Source: Rhodanobacter glycinis
GTDB taxonomy: Bacteria; Pseudomonadota; Gammaproteobacteria; Xanthomonadales; Rhodanobacteraceae
Length of the DNA stretch: 64,000 bases
Reading direction: 5' to 3'
Assembly (NCBI RefSeq): GCF_006438785.1
Contig: NZ_RCZB01000004.1
Coordinates: 315,810-379,809 of the forward strand
The translations under genes were made by a program, and so were the position numbers. Within the stretch, counting starts at the first letter, position 1. Every line of letters starts with the position of its first letter. Shown one piece after another: positions 35,308 through 44,455 of this stretch. Under the pieces are notes generated by a model that had not been told where the DNA came from, ran no database searches, and saw nothing but the letters and a program-made list of their open reading frames with translations.

Positions 35308-36444
35308 ATGGCGATCCTGCACGTCGCGCAGCTCAACTTCCTGCCGGCGCCCGAGGATCTCGCGCCGAGCCAGGTGCTCGAGCAATGGCACTCGCTGGTG
35401 GATATCGCCGAGGTGGTCGCCAGTTCCGGAACCCGGGTTTCGGTGATCCAGGCGGCAGCGCGCGAGGATCTGATCACGCGCAACGGCATCGACTACCACT
35501 TCATCGACATCCGCGGATTGGAAGTGGCGAAAAACCGGGGTCGCCGTTTCGCCAGCCTGCTCGCCGACATCAAGGCCGACGTGCTGCATGCGCACGGCCT
35601 CGGTTTTGTCGAGGATGCATCTGCCGTGTCGCAACGCCTGCCGCAATTGCCCATCGTCATCCAGGACCACGCCGATCGGCCGCCGCGCTGGTGGCGACGG
35701 CCGCAGTGGCGGCGCTGGTACGCGGCCATTTCCGGAGTCGCCTTCACGGCACCCGAACTGGCGCGACCGTTCACCCGTGCCGGCTTGTTCGGGCCGCACA
35801 CGCGGCTCTTCGCGATTCCCGAATCCAGCAGTCGCTTCACCATGGGCAGCCGCGCCGATGCGCGCGCGCAGACGGGCCTTCGCGGCGATCCCTGCGTGTT
35901 GTGGGTAGGGCATCTGAGCCCCGGCAAGGATCCGCTGACCGTACTCGACGGCGTGGCCCGGGCCGCCATGCGGCTGCCCGGCCTGCAGCTGTGGTGCGCC
36001 TTCGGCAGCGCGCCGCTGCTCGACGAGGTGCAGGCTCGCATCGCACGCGATCCGCGGCTCGCCGGGCGCGTGCATCTGCTGGGCAAGGTGACGCACGCGC
36101 ATGTCGAGACACTGATGCGCGCCGCGGACCTGTTCGTCGCGGGCAGCCTCGCCGAGAGCTGCGGGTATGTCGTGCTCGAAGCGCTGGCCTGCGGCGTCAC
36201 GCCGGTGGTCACGGATATTCCCGCCTTCCGCGCGCTGATCGGCGGCAGCCGCGTCGGTCACCTGTGGCCCTGCGGCGACGCGGCGCAACTGGCCGAGACA
36301 CTGGTCGATGCCGCAGCCAGCTGGCCGCCGCGCGAACAGGTGCGCGCGCACTTCGACGCCGCGCTGTCCTTCGCGGCCGTGGGCCGTCGGTGGGCCGACG
36401 CGTATGCGCAAATCCACGACGACCGGCGCCGGAGGACAGCGTGA
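35308..36444 (+). CDS. Family 4-like glycosyltransferase
   Basis: About 378 residues with the GT-B fold. The C-terminal half holds VLWVGHLSPGKDPLTVLDGV, VHLLGKVTHAHVETLMRAAD and AGSLAESCGYVVLEALACG, the donor-binding blocks of GT4 enzymes with the E-x7-E-type pair. The N-terminal half (DVLHAHGLGFVEDASAV) fits the acceptor domain. ATG 35308 follows the radical SAM stop by 2 nt and its stop overlaps the next GTG. Confidence 0.87.
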   Translation: MAILHVAQLNFLPAPEDLAPSQVLEQWHSLVDIAEVVASSGTRVSVIQAAAREDLITRNGIDYHFIDIRGLEVAKNRGRRFASLLADIKADVLHAHGLGFVEDASAVSQRLPQLPIVIQDHADRPPRWWRRPQWRRWYAAISGVAFTAPELARPFTRAGLFGPHTRLFAIPESSSRFTMGSRADARAQTGLRGDPCVLWVGHLSPGKDPLTVLDGVARAAMRLPGLQLWCAFGSAPLLDEVQARIARDPRLAGRVHLLGKVTHAHVETLMRAADLFVAGSLAESCGYVVLEALACGVTPVVTDIPAFRALIGGSRVGHLWPCGDAAQLAETLVDAAASWPPREQVRAHFDAALSFAAVGRRWADAYAQIHDDRRRRTA

Positions 36445-37538
36445 AGCTCGCGCTAGTGGTCCCCGGTGGCGTGGACCGCACCGGCGAGTTTCGCGTGATC
36501 CCGGCATTGCTGGCCCTGATCGAGCGGCTGGCGCGCACGCACGACGTGCATGTCTTCGCATTGCACCAGGAAGCGGTCGCGGGCCGCTGGAAACTCGCCG
36601 GCGCCACCGTGCACAACATCGGTGACGACTGGACCCGGCTGCGCGCGATCGCGGCGATCCGCACCGAACATCGCCGCGCGCCGTTCGATCTGGTCCATGC
36701 CATCTTCTCCGGTTCCTGCAGCCTGGTCGCCGTGGCCGCGGCCAAGCTGCTGCGGCTGCCGAGCCTGGTGCATATCGCTGGCGGCGAACTCGTCGCCCTG
36801 CGCGAGATCGACTACGGTGGACATCGGAAATGGAAAGGGCGGTTGCGTGAGGCGTGGGTGTTGCGCGGCGCCGATGTCATCACGGCGGCCAGCGCGCCGA
36901 TCATCGATTCGCTGCAGGCGCTCGGCCTCAAGGCGCAGCGCGTGCCACTCGGCGTCGACCTGCGGACATGGCCGCCACTCGCGCCGCGCGAGCGCAGCAC
37001 GAAGCCGGCGCGGCTGATCCACGTCGCCAGCCTCAATCGCGTCAAGGATCAGCCGACGCTGCTGCGTGCATTGGCAGCACTGGTCGAGAGGGGGCTGGCA
37101 TTCGAGATGGACATCGTCGGCGAGGACACGCTGCAGGGTGAGATGCAGCAGTTGGCTCGCCAGCTTGGACTGGAACACCACGTGCGGTTTCCTGGCTTCA
37201 AGACGCAGCGCGAATTGCGCCCGCTGATGGAGTCCGCCGATCTGCTGGTGATGTCGTCGTTGCACGAGACTGGCCCGCTGGCTCTGCTGGAAGCCGCGGT
37301 GGCAGGTGTGCCTGCGGTCGGTACGGCGGTCGGGCATTTCGCGGAGTGGTCGCCTTCGGCGGCCCTGGCCGTGCCCGTCGAGGACTGGAATGCATTGGCT
37401 AACGCCGTCCATCAGGTGCTTGCCGATGAGGAACTCCGGCTCCGACTGGCCAGGGAAGCGCAGCGTCGCGCAATCCGCGAGGACGCCGATTACACCGCTC
37501 ATGCGTTTCAGGCTTTGTATCGAATGGCACTTATTTAA
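36441..37538 (+). CDS. Family 4 glycosyltransferase
   Basis: About 365 residues, GT-B fold. It begins LALVVPGGVDRTGEFRVIPA and shows LIHVASLNRVKDQPTLLRAL, VRFPGFKTQRELRPLMESAD and SSLHETGPLALLEAAVAGVP in the donor-binding half. The start is GTG 36441, overlapping the preceding stop (GTGA). It is the last gene of the plus-strand polysaccharide region and converges on the sulfotransferase gene with a 20-nt gap. Confidence 0.88.
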   Translation: MKLALVVPGGVDRTGEFRVIPALLALIERLARTHDVHVFALHQEAVAGRWKLAGATVHNIGDDWTRLRAIAAIRTEHRRAPFDLVHAIFSGSCSLVAVAAAKLLRLPSLVHIAGGELVALREIDYGGHRKWKGRLREAWVLRGADVITAASAPIIDSLQALGLKAQRVPLGVDLRTWPPLAPRERSTKPARLIHVASLNRVKDQPTLLRALAALVERGLAFEMDIVGEDTLQGEMQQLARQLGLEHHVRFPGFKTQRELRPLMESADLLVMSSLHETGPLALLEAAVAGVPAVGTAVGHFAEWSPSAALAVPVEDWNALANAVHQVLADEELRLRLAREAQRRAIREDADYTAHAFQALYRMALI

Positions 37539-37558
37539 GTGCAGAGCACAGTTCTTCT

Positions 37559-38767
37559 TCATGGCCTCTGGTGCGGGGAGAAGAACCGGACCCAGCGTGT
37601 CCTGAAACGATCGGCCATCCAGCCGGCGTGTATCCGGATCTGCGACAGTTGTCGGCGCAACGCGGACAGTGGCGTCAACGGATAGCCGAGCTTTTCGGCA
37701 TCGTCGGCCAACATCGCGCTCAATCGTTCGTGATCGCGTCGAGTGAGCGCATTGAACACACCATCCGCAGGCCGGCGGTTCAATTTCCCTGCCACCTTGT
37801 TGCTGTCGAAAGAGCTGTTGCTCGGAGTGGGAATGCCGTTCGCGGTGGGCTGCATCATGACGGGCAGCGGCTGGATCCCGAGAAAGGAGGCCATCCGGCG
37901 GACACTGCCTGCCGTGTCCTCAAGCAGGTCCTCATAGCGGACGAGCAAGTACGAGTCCGACGCAGGTCGAGCGGAACGACTGGCCGCCTCCCGGTACGAC
38001 AAACGCATTTGACGCAGGATCCGGCTCTCGTCGCTCGATGGATGGCCGGAATTCCGTACGGCCTGACGGCTTGATGCGTAGACCGCGAAAGGATGGCGGA
38101 CGACGTGGAGCAGTCTTGCCTCGGGGAATTCGGCCATCAGGCGCGCCAGGAAGCGCTCGTTCGTGGGTGTTTTCTCGACCCATCGCTCCACAGGGTGCGC
38201 GATGCGGAACCCTGTCGTGCAATGCGCGTAGGCAAGCGCGATCGTGACCAGCGGCCAGGAGGTTGTGCGCGGTCCGAGCCGCGCTTCGACCAGCGGCCAC
38301 CAGGCCAGCAGGGCACGTGCGAATTCAACGTACGGCGAGCCTTCTGCCGACGAGCGGCCAAGCAGCCAGTAGGGGTGCTGGTTGATCGGGTTGGCAAGCC
38401 TGCGCAACCATTCGCAGCCGAGGAATCGCAGCCATCCATCCGGCTCCAGTCGCTTCAGGTGCCACGCGAAATTCGTGAGCATGGTGCCTTCGGCGGGAAG
38501 CACGGAGAGGGCAGGATGGTGGTCGAGAAGATCGCGTACCAGCGTCGTGCCGCTTCGGTGAACACCGAAGACGAACACGGGCCGGCGTGCGATGGCGAAC
38601 GCGTGCTCGATCTCGCTCGCCGTGAGGGTCGGCGGGCCGGCCGACTCGGTAACGGACCACACAGCCTGGGACCAGGCCGTGGCGGCCTGGCGCACGGCAC
38701 CCAGATTCGTGACGCGCGGCCTTTGCAGCTGCTGATCGAGCCGTGTCTCAAGATCGACAATATTCAA
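37559..38767 (-). CDS. Sulfotransferase family protein
   Basis: The 402-residue protein has the PAPS 5'-phosphosulfate loop in VFVFGVHRSGTTLVRDLLDH and the 3'-phosphate region in HVVRHPFAVYASSRQAV, followed by YLLVRYEDLLED. It would transfer sulfate from PAPS to a hydroxyl or amine. The start is TTG 38767, the only start that keeps the full N-terminus, so the exact start is uncertain. It is the last gene of the minus-strand tailoring operon, 118 nt behind the flavin-reductase-like gene. It suggests sulfation of the glycan or its partner. Confidence 0.88.
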   Translation of the reverse strand: MNIVDLETRLDQQLQRPRVTNLGAVRQAATAWSQAVWSVTESAGPPTLTASEIEHAFAIARRPVFVFGVHRSGTTLVRDLLDHHPALSVLPAEGTMLTNFAWHLKRLEPDGWLRFLGCEWLRRLANPINQHPYWLLGRSSAEGSPYVEFARALLAWWPLVEARLGPRTTSWPLVTIALAYAHCTTGFRIAHPVERWVEKTPTNERFLARLMAEFPEARLLHVVRHPFAVYASSRQAVRNSGHPSSDESRILRQMRLSYREAASRSARPASDSYLLVRYEDLLEDTAGSVRRMASFLGIQPLPVMMQPTANGIPTPSNSSFDSNKVAGKLNRRPADGVFNALTRRDHERLSAMLADDAEKLGYPLTPLSALRRQLSQIRIHAGWMADRFRTRWVRFFSPHQRP

Positions 38768-38885
38768 GGGATCGCGTCTCAGGGTCGGTGGCCTGGTTGA
38801 TACGGATATTCCACGCTATTCGCGCACCGCTCATGCTGCCTGTCAGCAGCGCTCAAGGGCGCCGGGATCCGTGGAGGGCTGTCGG

Positions 38886-39809
38886 TCAGACCTCCACAAG
38901 CTGCATGCCGTGCCGGCGACGGTACGCTTGATGAAAGCCCGCCGTGTGGTGCAGCTGAATACCTTCCGCCAGTTTTTCGTCGGAGACGATGCGGCCAAGG
39001 AACAACGTGTGCGAGCCGACCTCCTGACTGTGCACGATGCTCAACTCCTGAATGCGCAGCGCCGCAGCCACTGCGGGAATGCCGAATTCCCGCGACGGTC
39101 GAGCAGGAAACGGCAGCGCATTCCAGTCTTGGAGGGGGTGCTTGTGATACTCGGCGAGCTTGTAAACGGCCACCTTCATCGTCGCAGGGATACTGGACAG
39201 GGCAACTTGGCGCACTTCGCGCATGACGGGTACGGAAACGTTGGTATTGCGTAGCGCGAGCGAAAAAAGTCCGCTCCGCTCCAGTGGGCCGATCAAATCC
39301 ATCGGGAATATATTCTGGTGGCCCGGCGCGCTGACAGATACAAGGACGACTGGCCGCGGACACAGATAGGCGATCATGAGCTGCTGTACCGCGGCAGGCT
39401 CCGGAGCGAAGTGGTGTGGCGAGCGATTTTTCAGCATGAGTCGGTTCTGAAGCCATGCGTTCCACGAGCGCAGCGGCCAGCCGAGACAGCGGTGTTCGCC
39501 ACCTGCGACATGGTAGAGCGTGAGCGATGCCATGTCGGTAGCGACTGACGCCATCTGTGCCAGGCGCAAACCTCCAAGCAGCTTTCCAGTAGCGCTATCG
39601 CGGTATTCGAGCAGCGGATGCTGACCGGCATCGAGACTGGTCGCGATCACGAGTGGCACGAGCGAAGCCACCGTATGGTCCGCCGTGACATCTGCCGAAT
39701 TGCCGTCCCAACGCAAGGTGGCAGTGACCACCTGCTGCGGAGCGGCAACGGCAACCGTGGACCATTGCGGCAGGGGGCGCACGTACGGCCTTATCCAGTC
39801 CTTCCACAT
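38886..39809 (-). CDS. Flavin reductase-like (split-barrel FMN-binding) protein with N-terminal extension
   Basis: About 307 residues. From about residue 115 it resembles the DIM6/NTAB split-barrel flavin reductase fold (AYLCPRPVVLVSVSAPGHQN, FPMDLIGPLERSGLFSLALR, GSHTLFLGRIVSDE). The N-terminal 110 residues (WSTVAVAAPQQVVTATLRWD and on) are not recognised; they may be a second barrel half. It may supply reduced flavin or carry out a redox tailoring step. The ATG at 39809 is 1 nt past the methyltransferase stop. Confidence 0.7.
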   Translation of the reverse strand: MWKDWIRPYVRPLPQWSTVAVAAPQQVVTATLRWDGNSADVTADHTVASLVPLVIATSLDAGQHPLLEYRDSATGKLLGGLRLAQMASVATDMASLTLYHVAGGEHRCLGWPLRSWNAWLQNRLMLKNRSPHHFAPEPAAVQQLMIAYLCPRPVVLVSVSAPGHQNIFPMDLIGPLERSGLFSLALRNTNVSVPVMREVRQVALSSIPATMKVAVYKLAEYHKHPLQDWNALPFPARPSREFGIPAVAAALRIQELSIVHSQEVGSHTLFLGRIVSDEKLAEGIQLHHTAGFHQAYRRRHGMQLVEV

Positions 39810-39810
39810 T

Positions 39811-40440
39811 TCAGATCCGCCGAAATAGTAAAAACATGTAGAGATCGGTAGCCCATCCGAAGCCACGCGGAACCAGGCGTTCCAGCCGGAAATGCGGCGC
39901 CGCTGCCTGCGCCATGACGCGTGGCGCAAAACGATGGATGCGGCTTTCACTGGCGATGGCGTAACGACCATGGCGCACAAGATTCATGAGGTTCGCCCGC
40001 CACCAGCCGTAACGCGCATCGCCGAGGTAATAGGGGTTGAGCATGTTGGCCAGGACAAAGCCGCCGGGGTGGACCACGCGCGACAACTCTTCAAAAAGCG
40101 AGGTGTGATCCGCGAAATGGTTGAGCACAGCGAAGTTCGCCGTGACTGCCTGCACTTTGCAGGCGAGTGGCGACGCCACCGTGATGATGCTCTTGCGGGC
40201 GATTTCGTCGCGGCAGTATTGCGCCAGGTACTCGCACATCGCTTCCGAAGGTTCATACACGAAAGTCCGGTGTCCGGCAGCGGCAAACGCCTTTGCATCA
40301 ATGCCGGTTCCCGCACCAAAATCGAGCACGTCCGCTCCGGCGGGAAGCAGACCCCGCGCCATCTTCTGAAACCTGTCGCGCACCATCCGGTCCCGCTGCG
40401 AGGCGAGAATGAATTCGTGGTACTGCTCTCCGGTATGCAC
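39811..40440 (-). CDS. SAM-dependent methyltransferase with probable GTG start
   Basis: About 209 residues from the GTG at 40440 (VHTGEQYHEFILASQ). Motif I is DVLDFGAGTGIDAKAFAAAG and is followed by VVHPGGFVLANMLNPYYLGD. An AAGGGA lies 9 nt before this GTG, which supports it. An ATG overlapping the upstream stop at 40485-40487 is in another frame, and in-frame ATGs upstream would overlap the previous gene by about 90 nt. Relatives often keep a KGxDHxHTGEQYH-type start, so a slightly longer N-terminus or a sequencing frameshift at about 40,480 is possible. Confidence 0.75.
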   Translation of the reverse strand: MHTGEQYHEFILASQRDRMVRDRFQKMARGLLPAGADVLDFGAGTGIDAKAFAAAGHRTFVYEPSEAMCEYLAQYCRDEIARKSIITVASPLACKVQAVTANFAVLNHFADHTSLFEELSRVVHPGGFVLANMLNPYYLGDARYGWWRANLMNLVRHGRYAIASESRIHRFAPRVMAQAAAPHFRLERLVPRGFGWATDLYMFLLFRRI

Positions 40441-40483
40441 GTGATCGATTCCCTTGCTGAGAAATTCGCTGCCTTCGCGACGA

Positions 40484-41434
40484 TCATCCGACTTTGCGGG
40501 CCACGTAAAGTCGAAACTTCGAAGGCTCCCTCCTGCCACGAAGTTTCGCCACGAGGGGACGCATGGCCCATCGCAGGCCATACCACGGACGATGCACGTT
40601 CCAGTGGATCGACATCGCGTCCTCCATCCTGCGCAGACGTTCGTCGGTAAGGTATCCAAGCGTGGCGATGGAATCGGCCGCCGTGCCATGACTTTGCAGG
40701 AAGGCCGCGCGACGCTCGGCGAGCATCTGCCTGCCGCTTTCCTCGCGGGCGTACCACGGCGTATCGCTGATGATCACCATGCCGCCCGCTTTCACACAGC
40801 GCATCGCTTCGCGCAGGCTGGCCTCGTAATCTTCGGCGTAGTGAAACGAGGCATTGAACACGGCGGCCTCGAACTGTTCGTCCGCAAATGGAAGACGGCT
40901 GATCTCGGCCTGGAAACAGGGAAAGCGTTTCGCAAGACACGTTTGATAATGCCGGGCAGCTCCCAGTCCGTCGCGATCGTTGGTGATCAGATCGACGGCA
41001 CAAGGTCGATACCCTGCCCGTGCCAGGCGATAGCTCATCCAGCCATTGCCCGCACCGAGGTCGAGAATCCTGCTGCCGCGAGGAGTGCCGTCCAGCAGAT
41101 GCCGGACAAGATAGTCGTAGCTGCGGGCCCTGATCTGCCACTGTCCGCGGTTCCTTCCGCTGGTATCCCGATAGGGCAGGCCGAGGTAGAAGTCATCGCT
41201 TTCGCTGCCGCGGCCTTCGGACTCCCGGATCCGCTCGTAATCTTCCATGAAGCGGGCATGGTGCGCGTTCGACTCGGGCGACAGCGCGTGCGCGATGCCG
41301 TCCCTGATCGCGATGGAGAAATTGCATGCAGCGCAATCCAGTGCGGCGATGCCGGTTGCGCACCGGGGACATCGCAACCGGATGCCGGAGAGCGCTAGAT
41401 CCCCGGCGGCAAGGCAAGCTTGTTGCGCGCCCAT
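40484..41434 (-). CDS. Zinc-ribbon plus SAM-dependent methyltransferase
   Basis: The protein has 316 residues. Residues 19-50 form a Cys-rich ribbon (LRCPRCATG and LDCAACNFS), as in methyltransferases that carry a Trm112-like N-terminal part. Motif I is RILDLGAGNGWMSYRLARAG; later blocks are LPFADEQFEAAVFNASFHYA and KAGGMVIISDTPW. The ATG at 41434 is 3 nt behind the nucleotidyltransferase stop. The substrate is unknown; with the neighbours a glycan or small-molecule role is likely. Confidence 0.82.
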   Translation of the reverse strand: MGAQQACLAAGDLALSGIRLRCPRCATGIAALDCAACNFSIAIRDGIAHALSPESNAHHARFMEDYERIRESEGRGSESDDFYLGLPYRDTSGRNRGQWQIRARSYDYLVRHLLDGTPRGSRILDLGAGNGWMSYRLARAGYRPCAVDLITNDRDGLGAARHYQTCLAKRFPCFQAEISRLPFADEQFEAAVFNASFHYAEDYEASLREAMRCVKAGGMVIISDTPWYAREESGRQMLAERRAAFLQSHGTAADSIATLGYLTDERLRRMEDAMSIHWNVHRPWYGLRWAMRPLVAKLRGRREPSKFRLYVARKVG

Positions 41435-41437
41435 CGC

Positions 41438-42685
41438 TTATCCCTCGGCCGATGCGTGCCGGGTCATTTGCACGGCGGACGCCGGGGTTTCCAAGGCCGC
41501 ACGCACCACATACAGCGTATCCATCCGCGGCACCGGCCGGGTGAGCCAGGTCAGGATGCGCCTTGCGTGGTTCAACGTGACCCAGCTCTGCCCCTGCAGC
41601 CATAGTTGCGTCCGGACCATGTCGGCACGTTCCCGGATGGCTTCTTCCGACGGCCTGACACGATTCCTGAGGTACTGCCCGACATCGCGGGCGGAGCGGG
41701 ACCATTCGATGCCAGCGAACGCATGCAGCCACAATGCCGAACACGAAACCTGGGTCAGCGTCTGCCGACGCGAGATCGTTCGCAACAGTGGCGGGCAAGC
41801 GCGTTCGAGCCGCGCGAACACGGCGTCGGGGATCGCATGGCGGTAGTAGCGTGCGACCAGCCGCAGCGGCGGCAGCGCCCACCACGGAGCGTCGGCAGCG
41901 CGTTCGCCGCACAAGGCGTCCCAGTCGCTGGCGACCATGCGCTTGGCCAACAGCGAGATATCGTGCAGGTGCAGCAGGCGCAGGCTGCGCCCGCAGATAT
42001 TGCCCGCCGCGTGCAGCAACAGATGGCTCATCAGGTCGCCGATCGACGGATAGGGATTCAGGCCCGGTCGCGGCGCTTGCGGATAGATCCACCCGGTGAT
42101 GTCGACGGTGGATATCGGCAGCCGCTCCTGGATGCGGGTGTGCAACTCGATGTTGATCGGGGTGTCGCGGTGCTCGCCCAGTCCGGCGAAAGGCCGGCCC
42201 GTTGCCGGCTTGAACACCCGGTGCTTCCACTGCACGAACGACTCCACGTAACCGAGTTGCAGCAACAGCCGGATCGCCGGCGCGGCATCGTCCTCACGCA
42301 CCAGCAGATCGATATCGGCCATCGGCCGTTCGCCCGGTGCGTAGAGTCCGATGGCGTGCAGCGCGGAACCCTTCAGCGGCACCAGGGCCAGCCCGGCGGC
42401 GCGGGCGTCGGTGTCGATCCGCTGCAGCAGCGCCGCGATGCGTCGATGGCGAAGCTCGACGTGTTCGCGCTGGCTCTGCAGGAACCGTTGCCACGGTGAA
42501 TGCTGCCATGCCGAAAATTGGCAAAGCAGCGGCGACACGCCGTGCGCGACGGCGACGGCCGAGGCCAGCTGCCATTCGAGCTCGCTCCACGCCGGCATCG
42601 CGCCGCCCGGCTGCGCCAGCTCCGCCGCGAGTGCCTCGGTGGTACGGCGCAAGCCGTTCCTGACGATCCTGAGCGGCGGCAGCAT
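41438..42685 (-). CDS. Nucleotidyltransferase family protein (PF14907-like)
   Basis: About 415 residues. The core is LVPLKGSALHAIGLYAPGER then PMADIDLLVRE, the GxS and DxD motifs of the nucleotidyltransferase fold, and NIELHTRIQERLP. This uncharacterised family recurs beside HPr-kinase-like genes in exopolysaccharide and lasso-peptide-type clusters. Here the HPr-kinase-like gene lies 1.8 kb away on the other strand. I chose ATG 42685 (MLPPLRIV), 7 nt after the radical SAM stop; the frame is open further upstream. The substrate is unknown. Confidence 0.8.
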   Translation of the reverse strand: MLPPLRIVRNGLRRTTEALAAELAQPGGAMPAWSELEWQLASAVAVAHGVSPLLCQFSAWQHSPWQRFLQSQREHVELRHRRIAALLQRIDTDARAAGLALVPLKGSALHAIGLYAPGERPMADIDLLVREDDAAPAIRLLLQLGYVESFVQWKHRVFKPATGRPFAGLGEHRDTPINIELHTRIQERLPISTVDITGWIYPQAPRPGLNPYPSIGDLMSHLLLHAAGNICGRSLRLLHLHDISLLAKRMVASDWDALCGERAADAPWWALPPLRLVARYYRHAIPDAVFARLERACPPLLRTISRRQTLTQVSCSALWLHAFAGIEWSRSARDVGQYLRNRVRPSEEAIRERADMVRTQLWLQGQSWVTLNHARRILTWLTRPVPRMDTLYVVRAALETPASAVQMTRHASAEG

Positions 42686-42692
42686 GGCGTGA

Positions 42693-44168
42693 TCAGCGCA
42701 ACTGCAGGGCGATGCGTCGCGAGGACGCGGGTGCGGGCGTGGCGTCCCGGTTGCGGTGCGCATTCTCGCGGGCGATCAGCGCATCCCATTGCGTGTCGAG
42801 CGCGGTGCGGCGCTCCGTCCGTCCGGCGGGCTCCGATTGCTGGATGGCGACCTGCTCGTGCAACAAGTCGCGCACGCAGCGGTAGAAGTCCGAATCGTAG
42901 GCGCCGCGGAACATCATGGCGAGGTCACCGCTGTCCTGCCAGTGCGTCTTCGGACCCAGCTGGGCCTTGACCTGTTCGTAGAACTTCGTGCCCGGCAGCG
43001 GATAAGAAACGCTTACGCCGATGTCGTCCGGCGCGGCCTGCGCGAGCAGTTCGCGGGTGGCCAGCAGGTCGGCCAGCTGCTCGCCCAGATAGCCCAGTTG
43101 AATGAAGAAACCCACACGGATGCCGTGTTCGCCCAATCGTGCGCGGGCGGTGATGAGGTCAGCGACCGTGGTGCCTTTGTTCATAGCGTCCAGCACGCGC
43201 TGGCTGCCGCTTTCTGCACCGATCCAGGCCTCCGCGCAGCCGGCCTGCGCGAGCGCCGCGGCCATGCGCTCGCTGATCAGGTCGGCGCGGGTCTGGATGG
43301 TGAACGGCACCGGCCCGTCCGCGGCGCTCAGGTGTGCGGCGAACTCAGTCACCCAGTCGACGCGAAAACCGAAGATGTCGTCCGCCAGCCAGATGTGATC
43401 CGGCTTGAACGTCTGTTTCAGGTAGCTCATCTCCGCGGCCACGTCCTGGGCGCTGCGCTGGTTGTAGTGGTTGCCCCAGATCGGCTTGGCGCACCAGTTG
43501 CAACGGAACGGACAGCCGCGCGAGGCGGCCATGTTGAGGCTGAAGTAGCCGTGCCGTTCGTGCCACATCGTGCGATACGCTTCGATGTCGACCAGGTCCC
43601 AGGCCGGGTGGCCGACCACCCGCGGATCGGGCGGCATCGCGCCGATCCGGGTCAGTTGCGTCTGTCCGTTTTCCAGCGTGGCGACGCCGGCCATGCCCGA
43701 TACCCAGGCATGGATGTCGACCGCCGGATCACGCTCCAGTCGCCCGATCAATTCGACCAGCGCCGCGATGCCTTCGCCGATCAGCACGGCATGTGCGCCT
43801 GCCGCGAGAAAGGCGTCCGGATGATCGGAAGCGTCGGAGCCCGCAACGATTACCCGGGCGCCATTGGCGCGTGCTTCGGCGATCATCTGGCAGGCCGCCT
43901 CGCGCATGCGGCCGAGGCACATCTTGGTCAGGTAGTTGAAGTTGTCCTCGTAGATGACCACCACATCTGGCCGTGTGACTCGCAGAGATCCTTCGTAGTC
44001 CTCGACGCCGTCGGCGAGCATGGCGTCGAACAGTGCGACTTCATGCCCCATCTGCCGCAGCAGCGCGGCGATCTGGATCGTGGCCAGCGGAGGATACGGT
44101 TTGCCGCGCTCCCACTGTTTCCGGTCGTATCTCAGGAAGTAGGAGTGGGCGACCTGAATCTTTAGCAT
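42693..44168 (-). CDS. B12-binding-type radical SAM enzyme
   Basis: The protein has 491 residues. The N-terminal half (AALLRQMGHEVALFDAMLAD, VVVIYEDNFNYLTKM, VIVAGSDASDHPDAFLAAGA) is the cobalamin-binding-like fold. The Fe-S site is Cys-x3-Cys-x2-Cys in ASRGCPFRCNWCAKP. EAWIGAESGSQRVLDAMNKG is the downstream SAM region. It resembles class B methylases or ring-forming enzymes such as those of hopanoid, bacteriochlorophyll or RiPP pathways. The start is ATG 44168 (MLKIQV). It leads the six-gene minus-strand tailoring operon, behind candidate promoter site 5. Confidence 0.88.
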   Translation of the reverse strand: MLKIQVAHSYFLRYDRKQWERGKPYPPLATIQIAALLRQMGHEVALFDAMLADGVEDYEGSLRVTRPDVVVIYEDNFNYLTKMCLGRMREAACQMIAEARANGARVIVAGSDASDHPDAFLAAGAHAVLIGEGIAALVELIGRLERDPAVDIHAWVSGMAGVATLENGQTQLTRIGAMPPDPRVVGHPAWDLVDIEAYRTMWHERHGYFSLNMAASRGCPFRCNWCAKPIWGNHYNQRSAQDVAAEMSYLKQTFKPDHIWLADDIFGFRVDWVTEFAAHLSAADGPVPFTIQTRADLISERMAAALAQAGCAEAWIGAESGSQRVLDAMNKGTTVADLITARARLGEHGIRVGFFIQLGYLGEQLADLLATRELLAQAAPDDIGVSVSYPLPGTKFYEQVKAQLGPKTHWQDSGDLAMMFRGAYDSDFYRCVRDLLHEQVAIQQSEPAGRTERRTALDTQWDALIARENAHRNRDATPAPASSRRIALQLR

Positions 44169-44268
44169 CTCGAAGCAGCCTCAATCGGAGCCGTGGTGGG
44201 GCAGGCCGCGGCACGCATCAGCGTCGGGCAGGCGTGCCGGCTTCATCGTTCAATCTGGGTGTCTGCAG

Positions 44269-44299
44269 GTGAGTGCCCCGGCGCGGATCTTCGGTTGCC
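44269..44299 (-). promoter_or_regulatory. Candidate ECF promoter, site 5 (tailoring operon)
   Basis: Minus strand GGCAACC, 16 nt, then GCACTCAC. It points into the radical SAM gene, about 100 nt upstream of its ATG, and is divergent from site 6. Confidence 0.65.
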
Positions 44300-44351
44300 T
44301 TGCGCGGCAAAATAATTTGTGCGCCGCGGTGCTGCGCGGCACGTTGCGGGA

Positions 44352-44382
44352 CGCAACCTTTTCGCGCTGAAGCCGCACATAC
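44352..44382 (+). promoter_or_regulatory. Candidate ECF promoter, site 6 (HPr-kinase-like gene)
   Basis: Plus strand CGCAACC, 16 nt, then GCACATAC. It ends 73 nt before the ATG at 44456. Its spacer shares GCGCTGA with site 1. Confidence 0.65.
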
Positions 44383-44455
44383 CGGCCAGACCATTCGGGA
44401 TTCGTGCCGTGCTGCGCTACGCCATCAAGACGGCTGACACCTCTGGCCCGCGACG

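Noticed and set aside
38768..38800. A CAACC upstream of the sulfotransferase gene on the minus strand.
   Set aside because: At 16 nt there is GACG instead of G(C/T)AC, so the -10-like part is absent. The gene is probably read from site 5.
40484..40487. ATG overlapping the upstream stop as start of the next methyltransferase.
   Set aside because: It is out of frame with the methyltransferase domain; its own frame encodes no recognisable protein.
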